Positions 8,143 to 16,143 of a stretch of DNA of 64,000 nucleotides are shown piece by piece. The stretch is from Paracoccus sp. (in: a-proteobacteria). Its GTDB lineage: Bacteria; Pseudomonadota; Alphaproteobacteria; Rhodobacterales; Rhodobacteraceae. The position numbers were made by a program, and so were the translations under genes. The DNA is taken from assembly GCF_030538495.1 (NCBI RefSeq), contig NZ_JAUNTW010000005.1, positions 144,534 through 208,533 on the forward strand, in the 5' to 3' direction. The notes beneath the pieces are model-generated. The model worked only from the letters and a program-made list of their open reading frames with translations. It had not been told where the DNA came from and searched no databases. Every line of letters starts with the position of its first letter. Positions within the stretch are counted from its first letter, which is position 1.

Positions 8143-9501
8143 TTAGTTCAGCGATGCCCAGGTGGCCTGGATCCGGTCCGCGACCTGTTGCGCCGACTGC
8201 CCGCCGACGAAATCCACCATCCCGGTCCAGAACGCGCCCGCGCCAATCGCGCCCGGCATCAGATCCGACCCGTCGAACCGGAACACGGTCGAATCCAGCA
8301 GAATCTGCCCCATCCGTTTCAGCGTGTCATCGCCGTATGCGTCGGGATTGGTGCCGGTGTGGGGCGTCAGGAAACCGGTCTGGCTCATCCAGATTTCATG
8401 CGCGGCGGGGGTTTTCAGAAATTCAATAAACGCCGCAGCCGCCGGGTTGTCCGACATCACGCTGAACACGGTGCCGCCGCCCAGAACGGGCTGGCCCAGA
8501 CGGCCATCCGCCGGTGCCGGGAAGTAAAAGAAATCCGCATCTTCACCAATCACGGTGCCGTCGGGGAAGAAGGTCGGGATAAAGCTGGCCTGACGGTGCA
8601 TGTAACAGGCGGGCGGGCTGGTGAACAAACCGTTCGGGCTTTCGCGGAAATCGGCGGTCGCCACGCCCCCGGTGCCACCGGCCACGAAATCGGGGTTTTT
8701 CGCAAACCAGCCGAATTCGTCGATGGCGTGAACGACCTTGGGATCGTTGAAGGGCAGGTCATTCGTGGTCCACGCGTCGTAATCGGCGGGGCTGGCGGTG
8801 CGCAGCATCAGATCCTCGACCCAATCCGTCGCGGGCCAGCCGGTCGCGCCGCCCGAACCCAGACCGATGCACCACGGCGTTTCGCCATCCGCCGCGATCT
8901 GTTCGGTCAGAGCCTTCAGGTCTTCGTAAGTGGTCGGCACGTCATAACCGGCATCTTCGAAGTTTTCCGGCACATACCACACCAGCGATTTCACATCCGC
9001 CTTATAGGGGAACGCATACAGCATCTCTGCCCCGTCTTTGCCCGCATAGGTGCCAAGCGCGGCCCAGCTGTCGCCCGCGGCGTAATTGGCGCGCAGCCAC
9101 GCATCCGTTTCCGCGCCCAGCGGTTTGAGATGCCCCTTGGCGGCCAGATCAGCGGCCAGCCCCGGCTGCGGGAACACGGCCATGTCGGGGGGCGACCCGG
9201 CTTCGCTGTCGATGACGATCTGCTGTTCGAAACTGTCGGACCCGGCATAGGTCGCGCGCGCCCCGGTCACATGGTTGAAATAGGCCAGAACCGACAGGAA
9301 CAGGTCCTGATCGCCGCCCAGCCACGGCCCCATGATGTTAAAGGATTGCCCCTTCAGGTCGGGATGGGCAGCGGCGAAATCGTCCAGACTTTGCCAGTTG
9401 ATACGGTCATCGCTGCCCGGTTCGATCACCAGATTTTGCGCAAACGCGCCCCCGGTGGTCAGCGCCAGAACGGCGGCGGTGGTCAGAAATGTGGATTTCA
9501 C
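8143..9501 (-). CDS. aglE: Alpha-glucoside ABC transporter, periplasmic binding protein
   Basis: A 452-aa extracellular solute-binding protein. The N-terminus is a clear signal peptide (MKSTFLTTAAVLALTTGGAFA, reading the GTG as Met), followed by a cluster B/MalE-like fold. It would capture alpha-glucosides in the periplasm and deliver them to AglFG. The GTG start at 9501 is chosen because GGGAGG lies 5 bases upstream and it gives the signal peptide; the frame stays open to 9615 without conserved sequence. It is the first gene of the operon, and a promoter/operator-like region lies 55-90 bases upstream. Confidence 0.9.
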   Translation of the reverse strand: MKSTFLTTAAVLALTTGGAFAQNLVIEPGSDDRINWQSLDDFAAAHPDLKGQSFNIMGPWLGGDQDLFLSVLAYFNHVTGARATYAGSDSFEQQIVIDSEAGSPPDMAVFPQPGLAADLAAKGHLKPLGAETDAWLRANYAAGDSWAALGTYAGKDGAEMLYAFPYKADVKSLVWYVPENFEDAGYDVPTTYEDLKALTEQIAADGETPWCIGLGSGGATGWPATDWVEDLMLRTASPADYDAWTTNDLPFNDPKVVHAIDEFGWFAKNPDFVAGGTGGVATADFRESPNGLFTSPPACYMHRQASFIPTFFPDGTVIGEDADFFYFPAPADGRLGQPVLGGGTVFSVMSDNPAAAAFIEFLKTPAAHEIWMSQTGFLTPHTGTNPDAYGDDTLKRMGQILLDSTVFRFDGSDLMPGAIGAGAFWTGMVDFVGGQSAQQVADRIQATWASLN

Positions 9502-9555
9502 GTGAACCTCCCTTGGTTTCAACGGCCAAAGCCCAGATTTTGGGCCTAAGATTGA

Positions 9556-9600
9556 CAGTTTTGTTATCTCTTTTGTTATCTCTGTCAAACGCTTATCGCG
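9556..9600 (-). promoter_or_regulatory. Putative promoter/operator of the agl operon
   Basis: On the minus strand a TTGACA (9588-9583) is followed by two tandem copies of AGAGATAACAAA, bounded by CTGTCAA, so that TTTGACAG and CTGTCAA form an inverted repeat around the tandem. The -10 is poor (TAACAA or GATAAC at 15-17 bases spacing), as expected for a regulated promoter. LacI-family AglR controls this operon in Sinorhizobium; whether the regulator at 11951 binds here is unknown. Confidence 0.4.
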
Positions 9601-9615
9601 CGCCGGTCTGGTCAC

Positions 9616-10020
9616 GGGTTTGTGAAGGGTGGCGCGCGCATAAAATCTGGGGAATTTATGTCATTTATGCGCAGGAATTTAACGAAAATCACCGGCGCAC
9701 CGCCCGCTATGGCCGCGACGAATGAACGCGGCCAAAGCGGTTTCAATTTCGGCAGACCCGCCCGTGCCGTTACAGCAGCGACAGCCCATTCGCATTCTGT
9801 CAAACCGCAGGATAGGGGCAACACCGCCCGCAGGCAATGGGCGTGTGCGGGGCCGATTCGCGCGTGATCGGTGGCCCGCCTGCGCGATTATCAGGGCGTG
9901 GATGACGCGCCAAACTTATCAGACCCGGCATAATAAAACGGCCGGCTAAACATAAATTAAGAAACCCATCAGCTTTGTGATCGTTAATGCGGCAGAAACA
10001 AACGATCATGTGCGATCAAA
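9616..10020. other. Gene-free interval between the agl operon and the PRC-barrel gene
   Basis: No coding frame with recognisable features is seen on either strand in this stretch. The last 80 bases are AT-rich (around 9940-10020) and probably hold the promoter of the gene starting at 10036. A TGATCGTT ... AACGATCATG arm pair around 9978-10010 could form a hairpin. Confidence 0.5.
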
Positions 10021-10035
10021 ATAAGGGAATAACTT

Positions 10036-11052
10036 ATGTTGATGAAACTGATGGGCGGCGTTGCCGCATCCGCTCTGCTGACCACTGCCGCTGTTGCTCA
10101 GGACACCGCGACCACCCCGATGGGCGGTCAGGTTGTTGTTGAACAGGCCGATCCGCAGGTTCAGGTCGATGTCCCCGCGCCCAGCGTCGAGGTGACTCAG
10201 GCCGCCCCCGAGGTGACCGTTGAACAGCCCGAGCCGACCGTGACCGTGCAGCAAGCCGCGCCCGAAGTGGTCGTTGAACAATGCGCCCCCACCATCACCG
10301 TGACGCAAGCGGCGCCCACCGTTACCGTGGACATCCCGCAGCCGCGCATCGCCGTGCGTCTGGAGGATCCGACCGTGTCCGTGGCCCAGGGCGAAGCCCG
10401 CGTGATGGTTGACGCGCCGCAGCCGGTGGTTCGTTACGTTGCACCGGAGCCCAATATTGTGGTGCAGGACGCCGAAGCTCAGGTCCGTGTTCAGGACGCC
10501 GAAGCTCAGGTCACCGTAGACTCGGCAACCGAGGCGCGCGTGAACCTGCGCAGCCACGAACCGACTGTTAATGTTCAAGAAGCTGGCGACGCGAATGTCG
10601 TGGTCCGCGATGCCCCCGACGCCGCTGTGACCATCCAGGAAGGTGGCGCGGCTGACGTTCAGGTGACCCAGGCGGACGCCGCTGTGGCGATCACCGGCGC
10701 GGATGTGACCCATGGTGCCTACGTCGCGCCGGCCGATGTTGCGGTCCGCGAAGGCTATGCCGTGTCGGAACCGGCGGCCCTGACCGCAGACCGTCTGACC
10801 GGCGCTTCGGTTTATTCGGCGGATGATGAAAACATCGGTTCGGTGAATGATCTGGTGCTGTCGGCAGACGGTCAGATCGAACAGGTGATCGTCGGCGTCG
10901 GCGGCTTCCTGGGTCTGGGTCAGCGCGATGTTGCCCTGCCGCTGAACCAGATTTCGTTCCAGCAGAACGCTGACGGTTCGGACCTGCGCGGCTATATCGC
11001 TGCCAGCTCGGACACGATCGAAAACATGCCGGAATACACCCCGGCGAACTGA
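10036..11052 (+). CDS. Exported nonapeptide-repeat protein with C-terminal PRC-barrel
   Basis: A 338-aa protein. Residues 1-21 are a signal peptide (cleavage AVA-Q). Residues about 35-227 consist of roughly 20 tandem units of 9-10 residues with consensus V-x-Q-x-x-P-x-V-x, for example VTQAAPEVT, VEQPEPTVT, VQQAAPEVV; two adjacent units are nearly identical (VQDAEAQVR, VQDAEAQVT). Residues about 245-330 form a PRC-barrel-like domain (GASVYSADDENIGSVNDLVL ... VALPLNQISF). PRC-barrels occur in RNA-processing and photosynthetic proteins and in many exported proteins of unknown role. The repeat predicts an all-beta, possibly solenoid or extended, periplasmic or surface structure. AAGGG about 9 bases upstream supports the start; a strong terminator follows. 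Function unknown. Confidence 0.8.
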   Translation: MLMKLMGGVAASALLTTAAVAQDTATTPMGGQVVVEQADPQVQVDVPAPSVEVTQAAPEVTVEQPEPTVTVQQAAPEVVVEQCAPTITVTQAAPTVTVDIPQPRIAVRLEDPTVSVAQGEARVMVDAPQPVVRYVAPEPNIVVQDAEAQVRVQDAEAQVTVDSATEARVNLRSHEPTVNVQEAGDANVVVRDAPDAAVTIQEGGAADVQVTQADAAVAITGADVTHGAYVAPADVAVREGYAVSEPAALTADRLTGASVYSADDENIGSVNDLVLSADGQIEQVIVGVGGFLGLGQRDVALPLNQISFQQNADGSDLRGYIAASSDTIENMPEYTPAN

Positions 11053-11069
11053 TCGGGTGATCGGAACGG

Positions 11070-11106
11070 GGGGCGGCTGCGTCACAAGGGTGCAGCCGCC
11101 CCTTTT
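11070..11106 (+). terminator. Rho-independent terminator after the PRC-barrel gene
   Basis: An 11-bp perfect stem (GGGGCGGCTGC with GCAGCCGCCCC), an 11-base loop and then TTTT. It begins 18 bases after the stop codon. Confidence 0.85.
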
Positions 11107-11144
11107 GCCCCCTGAATATGCACAGACAAGATAAGAGTTTCAAA

Positions 11145-11696
11145 ATGGCACAGCCCCCGATTAATGACCCGCACAACCTGAATAATCCGCACCCCACTCA
11201 GCCGCGCGCCGATCACGCCGCGCCGCATCCGGCAGAACGGCCGCAAGAGGAAAACAAAACCAATATGATGCCGATTATTATTGGTGTTATTGTTGTGGCG
11301 ATTGTCGGGTATTTTCTGTTTTCGATGATGGGTGGCAGCAATGACACGCAAACCACGCAAACCGCGCCTGCGGCGACCGTGACCGAAACCGCGCCGGCCA
11401 CGACGGAAACCGCGCCAGTGACCACGGAACCGCCGGCTGTGACCACTGAACCGGCCCCGGCTGCGACGGAAACGCCTGCGCCCGCAACCATGGCCCCCGC
11501 AACCACGGCACCGGTCGAAACCACCCCGGCGACCACGGATGCGGCGACCGCGCCCGTGACGACCGATGGCACGACGCAACAGACCGTGACCGTTGAAATC
11601 GTCCCCGCAGGCGAAGCGCCGGCCGCCCCGGCCACCGACGCGGACGCCACGACCATCACCGTTCCCGTCGAAGCCACGACCGCCCCGACGAACTGA
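11145..11696 (+). CDS. Single-pass membrane protein with Thr/Ala/Pro-rich tail
   Basis: A 183-aa protein of unknown function. Residues 1-40 are polar and rich in Asn, Pro and His. One membrane helix covers about residues 42-60 (MMPIIIGVIVVAIVGYFLF). The rest is a low-complexity tail built from Thr, Ala, Pro, Glu and Val (TTEPPAVTTEPAPAATETPAP and similar). The topology would place the tail outside the cytoplasm. The tail resembles mucin-like linkers, which in other proteins span the cell wall or carry O-glycans; that is inference only. ATG at 11145 is preferred over 11118 because a purine-rich AAGAG lies just before it. It follows the terminator of the PRC-barrel gene and ends in its own terminator. 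Confidence 0.7.
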   Translation: MAQPPINDPHNLNNPHPTQPRADHAAPHPAERPQEENKTNMMPIIIGVIVVAIVGYFLFSMMGGSNDTQTTQTAPAATVTETAPATTETAPVTTEPPAVTTEPAPAATETPAPATMAPATTAPVETTPATTDAATAPVTTDGTTQQTVTVEIVPAGEAPAAPATDADATTITVPVEATTAPTN

Positions 11697-11714
11697 TACA
11701 GGTCACCTGCACGA

Positions 11715-11748
11715 CCCCGGACCGGCCCCGCCGATCCGGGGGGTTTTT
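11715..11748 (+). terminator. Rho-independent terminator after the Thr/Pro-rich membrane protein
   Basis: Stem CCCCGGA with TCCGGGG, followed by GGTTTTT. It lies 19 bases after the stop codon. Confidence 0.8.
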
Positions 11749-11762
11749 ATGCGCGGAAACAC

Positions 11763-11839
11763 TGGTGACCCCGGCAGGATTTGAACCTGCAACCTGCCCC
11801 TTAGGAGGGGGCTGCTCTATCCAGTTGAGCCACGGGGCC
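11763..11839 (-). tRNA. tRNA-Arg (CCT)
   Basis: A 77-nt cloverleaf including an encoded CCA end. Acceptor GGCCCCG pairs with CGGGGTC (one G-T); D stem GCTC/GAGC; anticodon stem GCCCC/GGGGC with loop CTCCTAA, giving anticodon CCT (reads AGG); T stem GCAGG/CCTGC with loop TTCAAAT. Confidence 0.97.
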
Positions 11840-11849
11840 AGTGGCGCAG

Positions 11850-11878
11850 CAATACCGCGTCCGGGCGGGGTTTGACAA
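11850..11878 (-). promoter_or_regulatory. Promoter of tRNA-Arg
   Basis: On the minus strand, -35 TTGTCA (11878-11873), a 17-base spacer and -10 GTATTG (11855-11850), ending 11 bases before the tRNA 5' end. Confidence 0.55.
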
Positions 11879-11950
11879 GCGGTGCGCGGGCAGTTGTCGG
11901 CCCCTCTGATGTTCGCTAACATCGGCGGCATTTCCAAGGATTTGCCCGCC

Positions 11951-12970
11951 ATGACCCCAAACCGCCCCCGCCGCCCTCTGACCCTGCGTGACGTATCTGA
12001 GGCGTCGGGCGTCAGTGAAATGACCGTCAGCCGCGTGTTGCGCAATCGCGGCGATGTCAGCGCGGCCACGCGGGAAAAGGTGCTGACGGCGGCGAAAACG
12101 CTGGGCTATGTGCCGAACAAAATCGCGGGCGGGCTGGCCAGCCAGCGGGTGAATCTGGTCGCGGTTGTGATCCCGTCGCTGTCGAATCTGGTCTTTCCCG
12201 ACGTGCTGGGCGGGATTTCGGCGGAACTGGACGACACCGGATTGCAGCCGGTGATCGGGGTTACGAATTATTCCCCCGCGCGCGAAGAAATGGTGCTGTA
12301 TGACATGCTGTCATGGCGGCCTTCAGGGGTTATTCTGGCGGGGCTGGAACACAGCGCGGCGTCGCGGGCGATGCTGGAAAACGCAGGGATTCCCGTGGTC
12401 GAGATTATGGACGTGGACGGCCAAGGCATCGACACGCTGGTCGGCATTTCGCATATCCGCGCGGGGCAGGAAATGGCGGAACGGATCGTGCAGGCCGGAT
12501 ACCGGCGCATCGGTTTTGTCGGCACCCACATGCCCGAAGATCACCGCGCCCGCAAACGCCTGAACGGGTTCGAACAGGGTCTGGCGCAGGCGGGGCTGAC
12601 CCTGACAGCGCGCGAATATTATCAGGGGGGATCGTCGTTATTAAAGGGGCGCGAACTGACCGAACGCATCCTGACGCGGGTGCCGGAACTGGATTTCATC
12701 TATTATTCCAATGACATGATCGGGGCTGGGGGCTTGCTCTATTGCATGGACCAGGGCTTTGATATTCCGGGCCGTATCGGGCTGGCGGGGTTCAACGGCG
12801 TGGATTTGCTGCACGGCTTGCCGGTGCGGCTGGCCACGACGGACGCGCGGCGTCTGGACATCGGACGGCGCGCGGCGCGGCTGGTCGCGGGCAAAGACGC
12901 GGTGCCGGATGACCGGATCGTGGCGCTGACGCCCAGCTTTATCCCCGGCGACACGATCCGTCCGGTGTAA
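11951..12970 (+). CDS. LacI-family transcriptional regulator (GntR-like branch)
   Basis: A 339-aa repressor-type regulator. The N-terminal helix-turn-helix and hinge are clear (LTLRDVSEASGVSEMTVSRV, then RNRGDVSAATREKV), followed by a periplasmic-binding-protein-like effector domain (VNLVAVVIPSLSNLVFPDVL ... FIYYSNDMIGAGGLLYCMDQ). Over its length it resembles the gluconate-type GntR branch (MLSWRPSGVIL, GIPVVEIMD, GLAGFNG) more than AglR. The ATG at 11951 is used because it starts directly before the conserved DNA-binding domain. It stands alone, about 2.4 kb from and divergent to the agl operon, so its target is uncertain: agl genes or a gluconate/hexonate pathway elsewhere. Confidence 0.85.
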   Translation: MTPNRPRRPLTLRDVSEASGVSEMTVSRVLRNRGDVSAATREKVLTAAKTLGYVPNKIAGGLASQRVNLVAVVIPSLSNLVFPDVLGGISAELDDTGLQPVIGVTNYSPAREEMVLYDMLSWRPSGVILAGLEHSAASRAMLENAGIPVVEIMDVDGQGIDTLVGISHIRAGQEMAERIVQAGYRRIGFVGTHMPEDHRARKRLNGFEQGLAQAGLTLTAREYYQGGSSLLKGRELTERILTRVPELDFIYYSNDMIGAGGLLYCMDQGFDIPGRIGLAGFNGVDLLHGLPVRLATTDARRLDIGRRAARLVAGKDAVPDDRIVALTPSFIPGDTIRPV

Positions 12971-13314
12971 CGCCCCACCTGACGGATCACCAGCATCCAG
13001 CCGGCACAGGGTAAAACGCCCGTAGGCTCTCCGATCTGGTCGCGCAGGTAACGCAGGACATTCTGCCCGGACCAGACCACCGGCCCCTGACCCCGGCCCA
13101 GAATGCGACTGAGAAACCACCGGCCCTGATCCCCGACACCGGCCCGATCATCGCCCGCCACAGCCAGCCATCGGACCATGCCATCCCGCCCCTTTCATCT
13201 TGGCGCAAATATCCCGGGGGGAATCCGCGGCACGCGGATGGGGGGCTGGCCCCCCTTTGCCCCGCGCGCCGATCATGGCACAACGGCGCGGAACAGGCGA
13301 AAGGAAACGACATC
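12971..13314. other. Gene-free interval before polA, with a dispersed repeat
   Basis: The interval contains repeat copy 2 (13193-13256) and no supported gene. Minus-strand frames run through it but extend far into the coding sequence of the LacI-type regulator and lack known domains. One frame (minus, about 13179-12980) has a plausible start and codon usage, so a short gene cannot be fully excluded. Confidence 0.5.
13193..13256 (+). repeat. Dispersed intergenic hairpin repeat, copy 2
   Basis: Same head as copy 1 (TTTCATCTTGGCGCAAATATCCCGGGGG), then a short AATCCGCGG/CACGCGGAT hairpin and the GGGGGCTGGCCCCC hairpin. It ends 58 bases before polA. Confidence 0.75.
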
Positions 13315-16113
13315 ATGACCAGCGATTTTGGCAAGGGCCACCACCTGCATCTGATCGACGGGTCGGCGTTTATCTTTCGCGCCTATCACGCGCTGCCGCC
13401 TCTGACGCGGAAATCGGACGGGGCGCCGGTGGGGGCGGTTGCGGGGTTCTGCAACATGCTGTGGAAATACGTCACCAATGAAACCGGCAGCCACGCGCCG
13501 ACCCATGCGGCGGTGATTTTTGACCACTCGTCAAAGACCTTCCGCAATGAGATTTACCCCGACTATAAGGCCAACCGCCCCCCCGCGCCGGATGATCTGA
13601 TCCCGCAATTCCCGCTGACCCGCGACGCGACCCGCGCCTTTAACATCGCCTGCATCGAAACCGAAGGATATGAGGCCGACGACATCATCGCCACCCTTGC
13701 CTGTCGGGCGCGCGATGCGGGCGGGTCGGTGACGATCATCAGCAGCGACAAAGACCTGATGCAATTGGTCGGGCAGGGCGTGGACATGCTGGACCCGATC
13801 AAGGGCAAAATCATCGGCCCGGATGAGGTCGCGGAAAAATTCGGCGTCGGTCCCGATCGTGTGGTGGATGTGCAGGCCTTGGCCGGGGATTCGGTCGATA
13901 ACGTGCCGGGCGCGCCGGGCATTGGCATCAAAACCGCCGCGCTGCTTATTCAGGAATATGGCGATCTGGAAAGCCTGCTGGACCGCGCGGGGGAAATCAA
14001 ACAACCCAAGCGCCGCCAGACGCTGATTGACCATGCCGAACAGATTCGCATTTCCAAACGGCTGGTCGAACTGGACTGCAACACGCCGCTGGATGTGGCG
14101 CTGACCAGCCTTGAGGTGCGCGACCCGGACCCCGACGCGCTGTTGCCCTTCCTCGCGCAGATGGAGTTTCGGACCCTGACCGCCCGCGTGGCCGAACATC
14201 TGGGCGCGCCTGCGCCTGTGGTGCAATCCGCGCCCGTGGCGGACGCGCCCGCCGCGCCGGAACAGCCGGCGATTGATGCCGCCAGCTATGCCACCGTCAC
14301 CACGGCGGACGATCTGGCCGCGTGGGTCGCGGATATTCGCGCGGCGGGGGCCGTGGCGATTGATACCGAAACCACGGGTCTGGACGAGATGCAGGCGGGG
14401 CTGGTCGGCATCTGTCTGGCGACCGCGCCGGGGCGGGCCTGCTATATCCCGGTCGGCCATATCGGCGGCACGGATGATCTGTTTGGCGCGGCGGAATTGG
14501 TGCCGGGGCAGTTGCCGATGGATCAGGTGCTGGACGCGCTGCGCGATGTGCTGACCGATCCGGGGATTCTGAAAATCGGCCAGAACGTCAAATATGACTG
14601 GAAGATCCTCGCCCGCCACGGCATCCGCATGGCCCCGGTCGCGGATACGATGCTGATGTCCTATGCCCTGAATGCGGGGGCGCATAATCACGGCATGGAC
14701 GAATTGGCCGAACGCTATCTGGGGCATAAACCCATCCCGATCAAGGACCTGATCGGGTCCGGCAAATCGCAGATCACCTTTGCGCAGGTGCCGATTGACA
14801 AGGCCGCCCCCTACGCGGCCGAGGATGCGGATGTCACCCTGCGTCTGTATCACCATTTTGCGCCGCTGTTGCCGACGGCGCAGGTTGTGACCGCCTATGA
14901 AACGCTGGAACGTCCGTTGATCACCGTTCTGGCCGATATGGAAATGGCGGGCATCCGCATCGACACCGACACGCTGAAACGCATGTCGAACGCTTTTGCG
15001 CAGAAAATGGCGGGGCTTGAGGATGAGATTCACGCCCTCGCCGGGGAAAAATTCAATGTCGGCAGCCCGAAACAGTTGGGCGAGATTTTGTTTGACAAAA
15101 TGGGGCTGGCGGGCGGAAAGACCGGCAAGACCGGGGCCTATTCCACCAGTGCCGATGTGTTAGAGGATCTGGCCGCCGAAGGCCACGACCTGCCTGCCCG
15201 CGTGCTGGACTGGCGCGGGCTGTCGAAATTGAAATCGACCTATACCGACGCGCTGCCGACCTTTGTGAACGCGGAAACGGGGCGTGTGCATACGTCCTAT
15301 TCGATTGCGGGGGCGCAGACGGGGCGGCTGGCATCCACCGATCCGAACCTGCAAAACATCCCCATCCGCACCGACGAAGGCCGCCGCATCCGTCAGGCGT
15401 TCATCGCGCCCGAAGGGCATCGGCTGGTCAGTCTGGATTACAGCCAGATTGAATTGCGGATTCTGGCGCATGTGGCCGATATTCCGGCGCTGAAACAGGC
15501 GTTCCGCGACGGCATCGACATTCACGCCATGACCGCCAGCCAGATGTTCGGCGTCCCGGTCGAAGGTATGGACCCCATGATCCGCCGCCGCGCCAAGGCC
15601 ATCAATTTCGGCGTCATCTATGGCATTTCGGGATTCGGTCTGGCGCGGAACCTGCGCATCCCGCGGGATGAGGCGCAGGCGTTCATCAACACCTATTTCG
15701 AACGCTTCCCGGAAATCCGCGCCTATATGGATGACACGGTGGCGGCGGCAAAACGCGACGGGTTTATTCGCACGCTGTTCGGGCGGCGGATCAACACGCC
15801 GGGGATCAACGCATCCGGCCCCGCCGCCGGGGGCGCACGCCGCGCCGCGATCAACGCGCCGATTCAGGGGGCGGCGGCGGACATTATCCGCCGCGCGATG
15901 ATCCGTATGCCCGCAGCGATCGCCGATCTGCCCGCGCGGATGCTGTTGCAGGTCCATGACGAACTGGTGTTCGAGGTCCGCGACGACGCCGTGGACACCC
16001 TGATCGACGCAGCGCGTCAGGTGATGGAACGCGCCGCCGAACCCGCCGTCAAACTGTCCGTGCCGCTGATCGTCGATGCGGGGTCGGGGGCGAACTGGGC
16101 GGATGCGCATTAA
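13315..16113 (+). CDS. polA: DNA polymerase I
   Basis: A 932-aa polymerase, a normal length. Domains in order: 5'-3' exonuclease (residues about 8-300; HLIDGSAFIFRAYHALPPL, YKANRPPAPDDL, EADDIIATLA, DKDLMQLV), 3'-5' exonuclease (about 325-510; AIDTETTGLD, then AAEDADVTLRLY, so DEDD catalytic residues are kept and proofreading is expected), and the family A polymerase (about 540-932; RVHTSYSIAGAQTGRLAS, LVSLDYSQIELRILAH, RRRAKAINFGVIYG, LLQVHDELVFEV). It fills gaps and removes RNA primers at Okazaki fragments and in repair. It ends in a bidirectional terminator shared with hemN. Confidence 0.98.
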   Translation: MTSDFGKGHHLHLIDGSAFIFRAYHALPPLTRKSDGAPVGAVAGFCNMLWKYVTNETGSHAPTHAAVIFDHSSKTFRNEIYPDYKANRPPAPDDLIPQFPLTRDATRAFNIACIETEGYEADDIIATLACRARDAGGSVTIISSDKDLMQLVGQGVDMLDPIKGKIIGPDEVAEKFGVGPDRVVDVQALAGDSVDNVPGAPGIGIKTAALLIQEYGDLESLLDRAGEIKQPKRRQTLIDHAEQIRISKRLVELDCNTPLDVALTSLEVRDPDPDALLPFLAQMEFRTLTARVAEHLGAPAPVVQSAPVADAPAAPEQPAIDAASYATVTTADDLAAWVADIRAAGAVAIDTETTGLDEMQAGLVGICLATAPGRACYIPVGHIGGTDDLFGAAELVPGQLPMDQVLDALRDVLTDPGILKIGQNVKYDWKILARHGIRMAPVADTMLMSYALNAGAHNHGMDELAERYLGHKPIPIKDLIGSGKSQITFAQVPIDKAAPYAAEDADVTLRLYHHFAPLLPTAQVVTAYETLERPLITVLADMEMAGIRIDTDTLKRMSNAFAQKMAGLEDEIHALAGEKFNVGSPKQLGEILFDKMGLAGGKTGKTGAYSTSADVLEDLAAEGHDLPARVLDWRGLSKLKSTYTDALPTFVNAETGRVHTSYSIAGAQTGRLASTDPNLQNIPIRTDEGRRIRQAFIAPEGHRLVSLDYSQIELRILAHVADIPALKQAFRDGIDIHAMTASQMFGVPVEGMDPMIRRRAKAINFGVIYGISGFGLARNLRIPRDEAQAFINTYFERFPEIRAYMDDTVAAAKRDGFIRTLFGRRINTPGINASGPAAGGARRAAINAPIQGAAADIIRRAMIRMPAAIADLPARMLLQVHDELVFEVRDDAVDTLIDAARQVMERAAEPAVKLSVPLIVDAGSGANWADAH

Positions 16114-16140
16114 AAAAGGGGGGCGCATCGCCCCCCTTAT
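16112..16140. terminator. Bidirectional terminator between polA and hemN
   Basis: The perfect 8-bp stem GGGGGGCG/CGCCCCCC has a 3-base loop. Six A residues on the polA side become a T6 run for minus-strand transcripts, so it is strongest for hemN; the TTAT tail on the other side may serve polA. Confidence 0.85.
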
Positions 16141-16143
16141 GGG

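Noticed and set aside
10006-11085. Long minus-strand open frame opposite the PRC-barrel gene
   Set aside because: It mirrors the repeats of the plus-strand gene, which has a signal peptide, ribosome binding site and terminator. The antisense frame has no recognisable domain.
12739-13179. Minus-strand frame upstream of polA reading into the LacI-type gene
   Set aside because: The first 65 codons look plausible, but the frame runs antisense through about 230 bases of a real gene and matches no family I know. It is kept only as a note in the interval entry.
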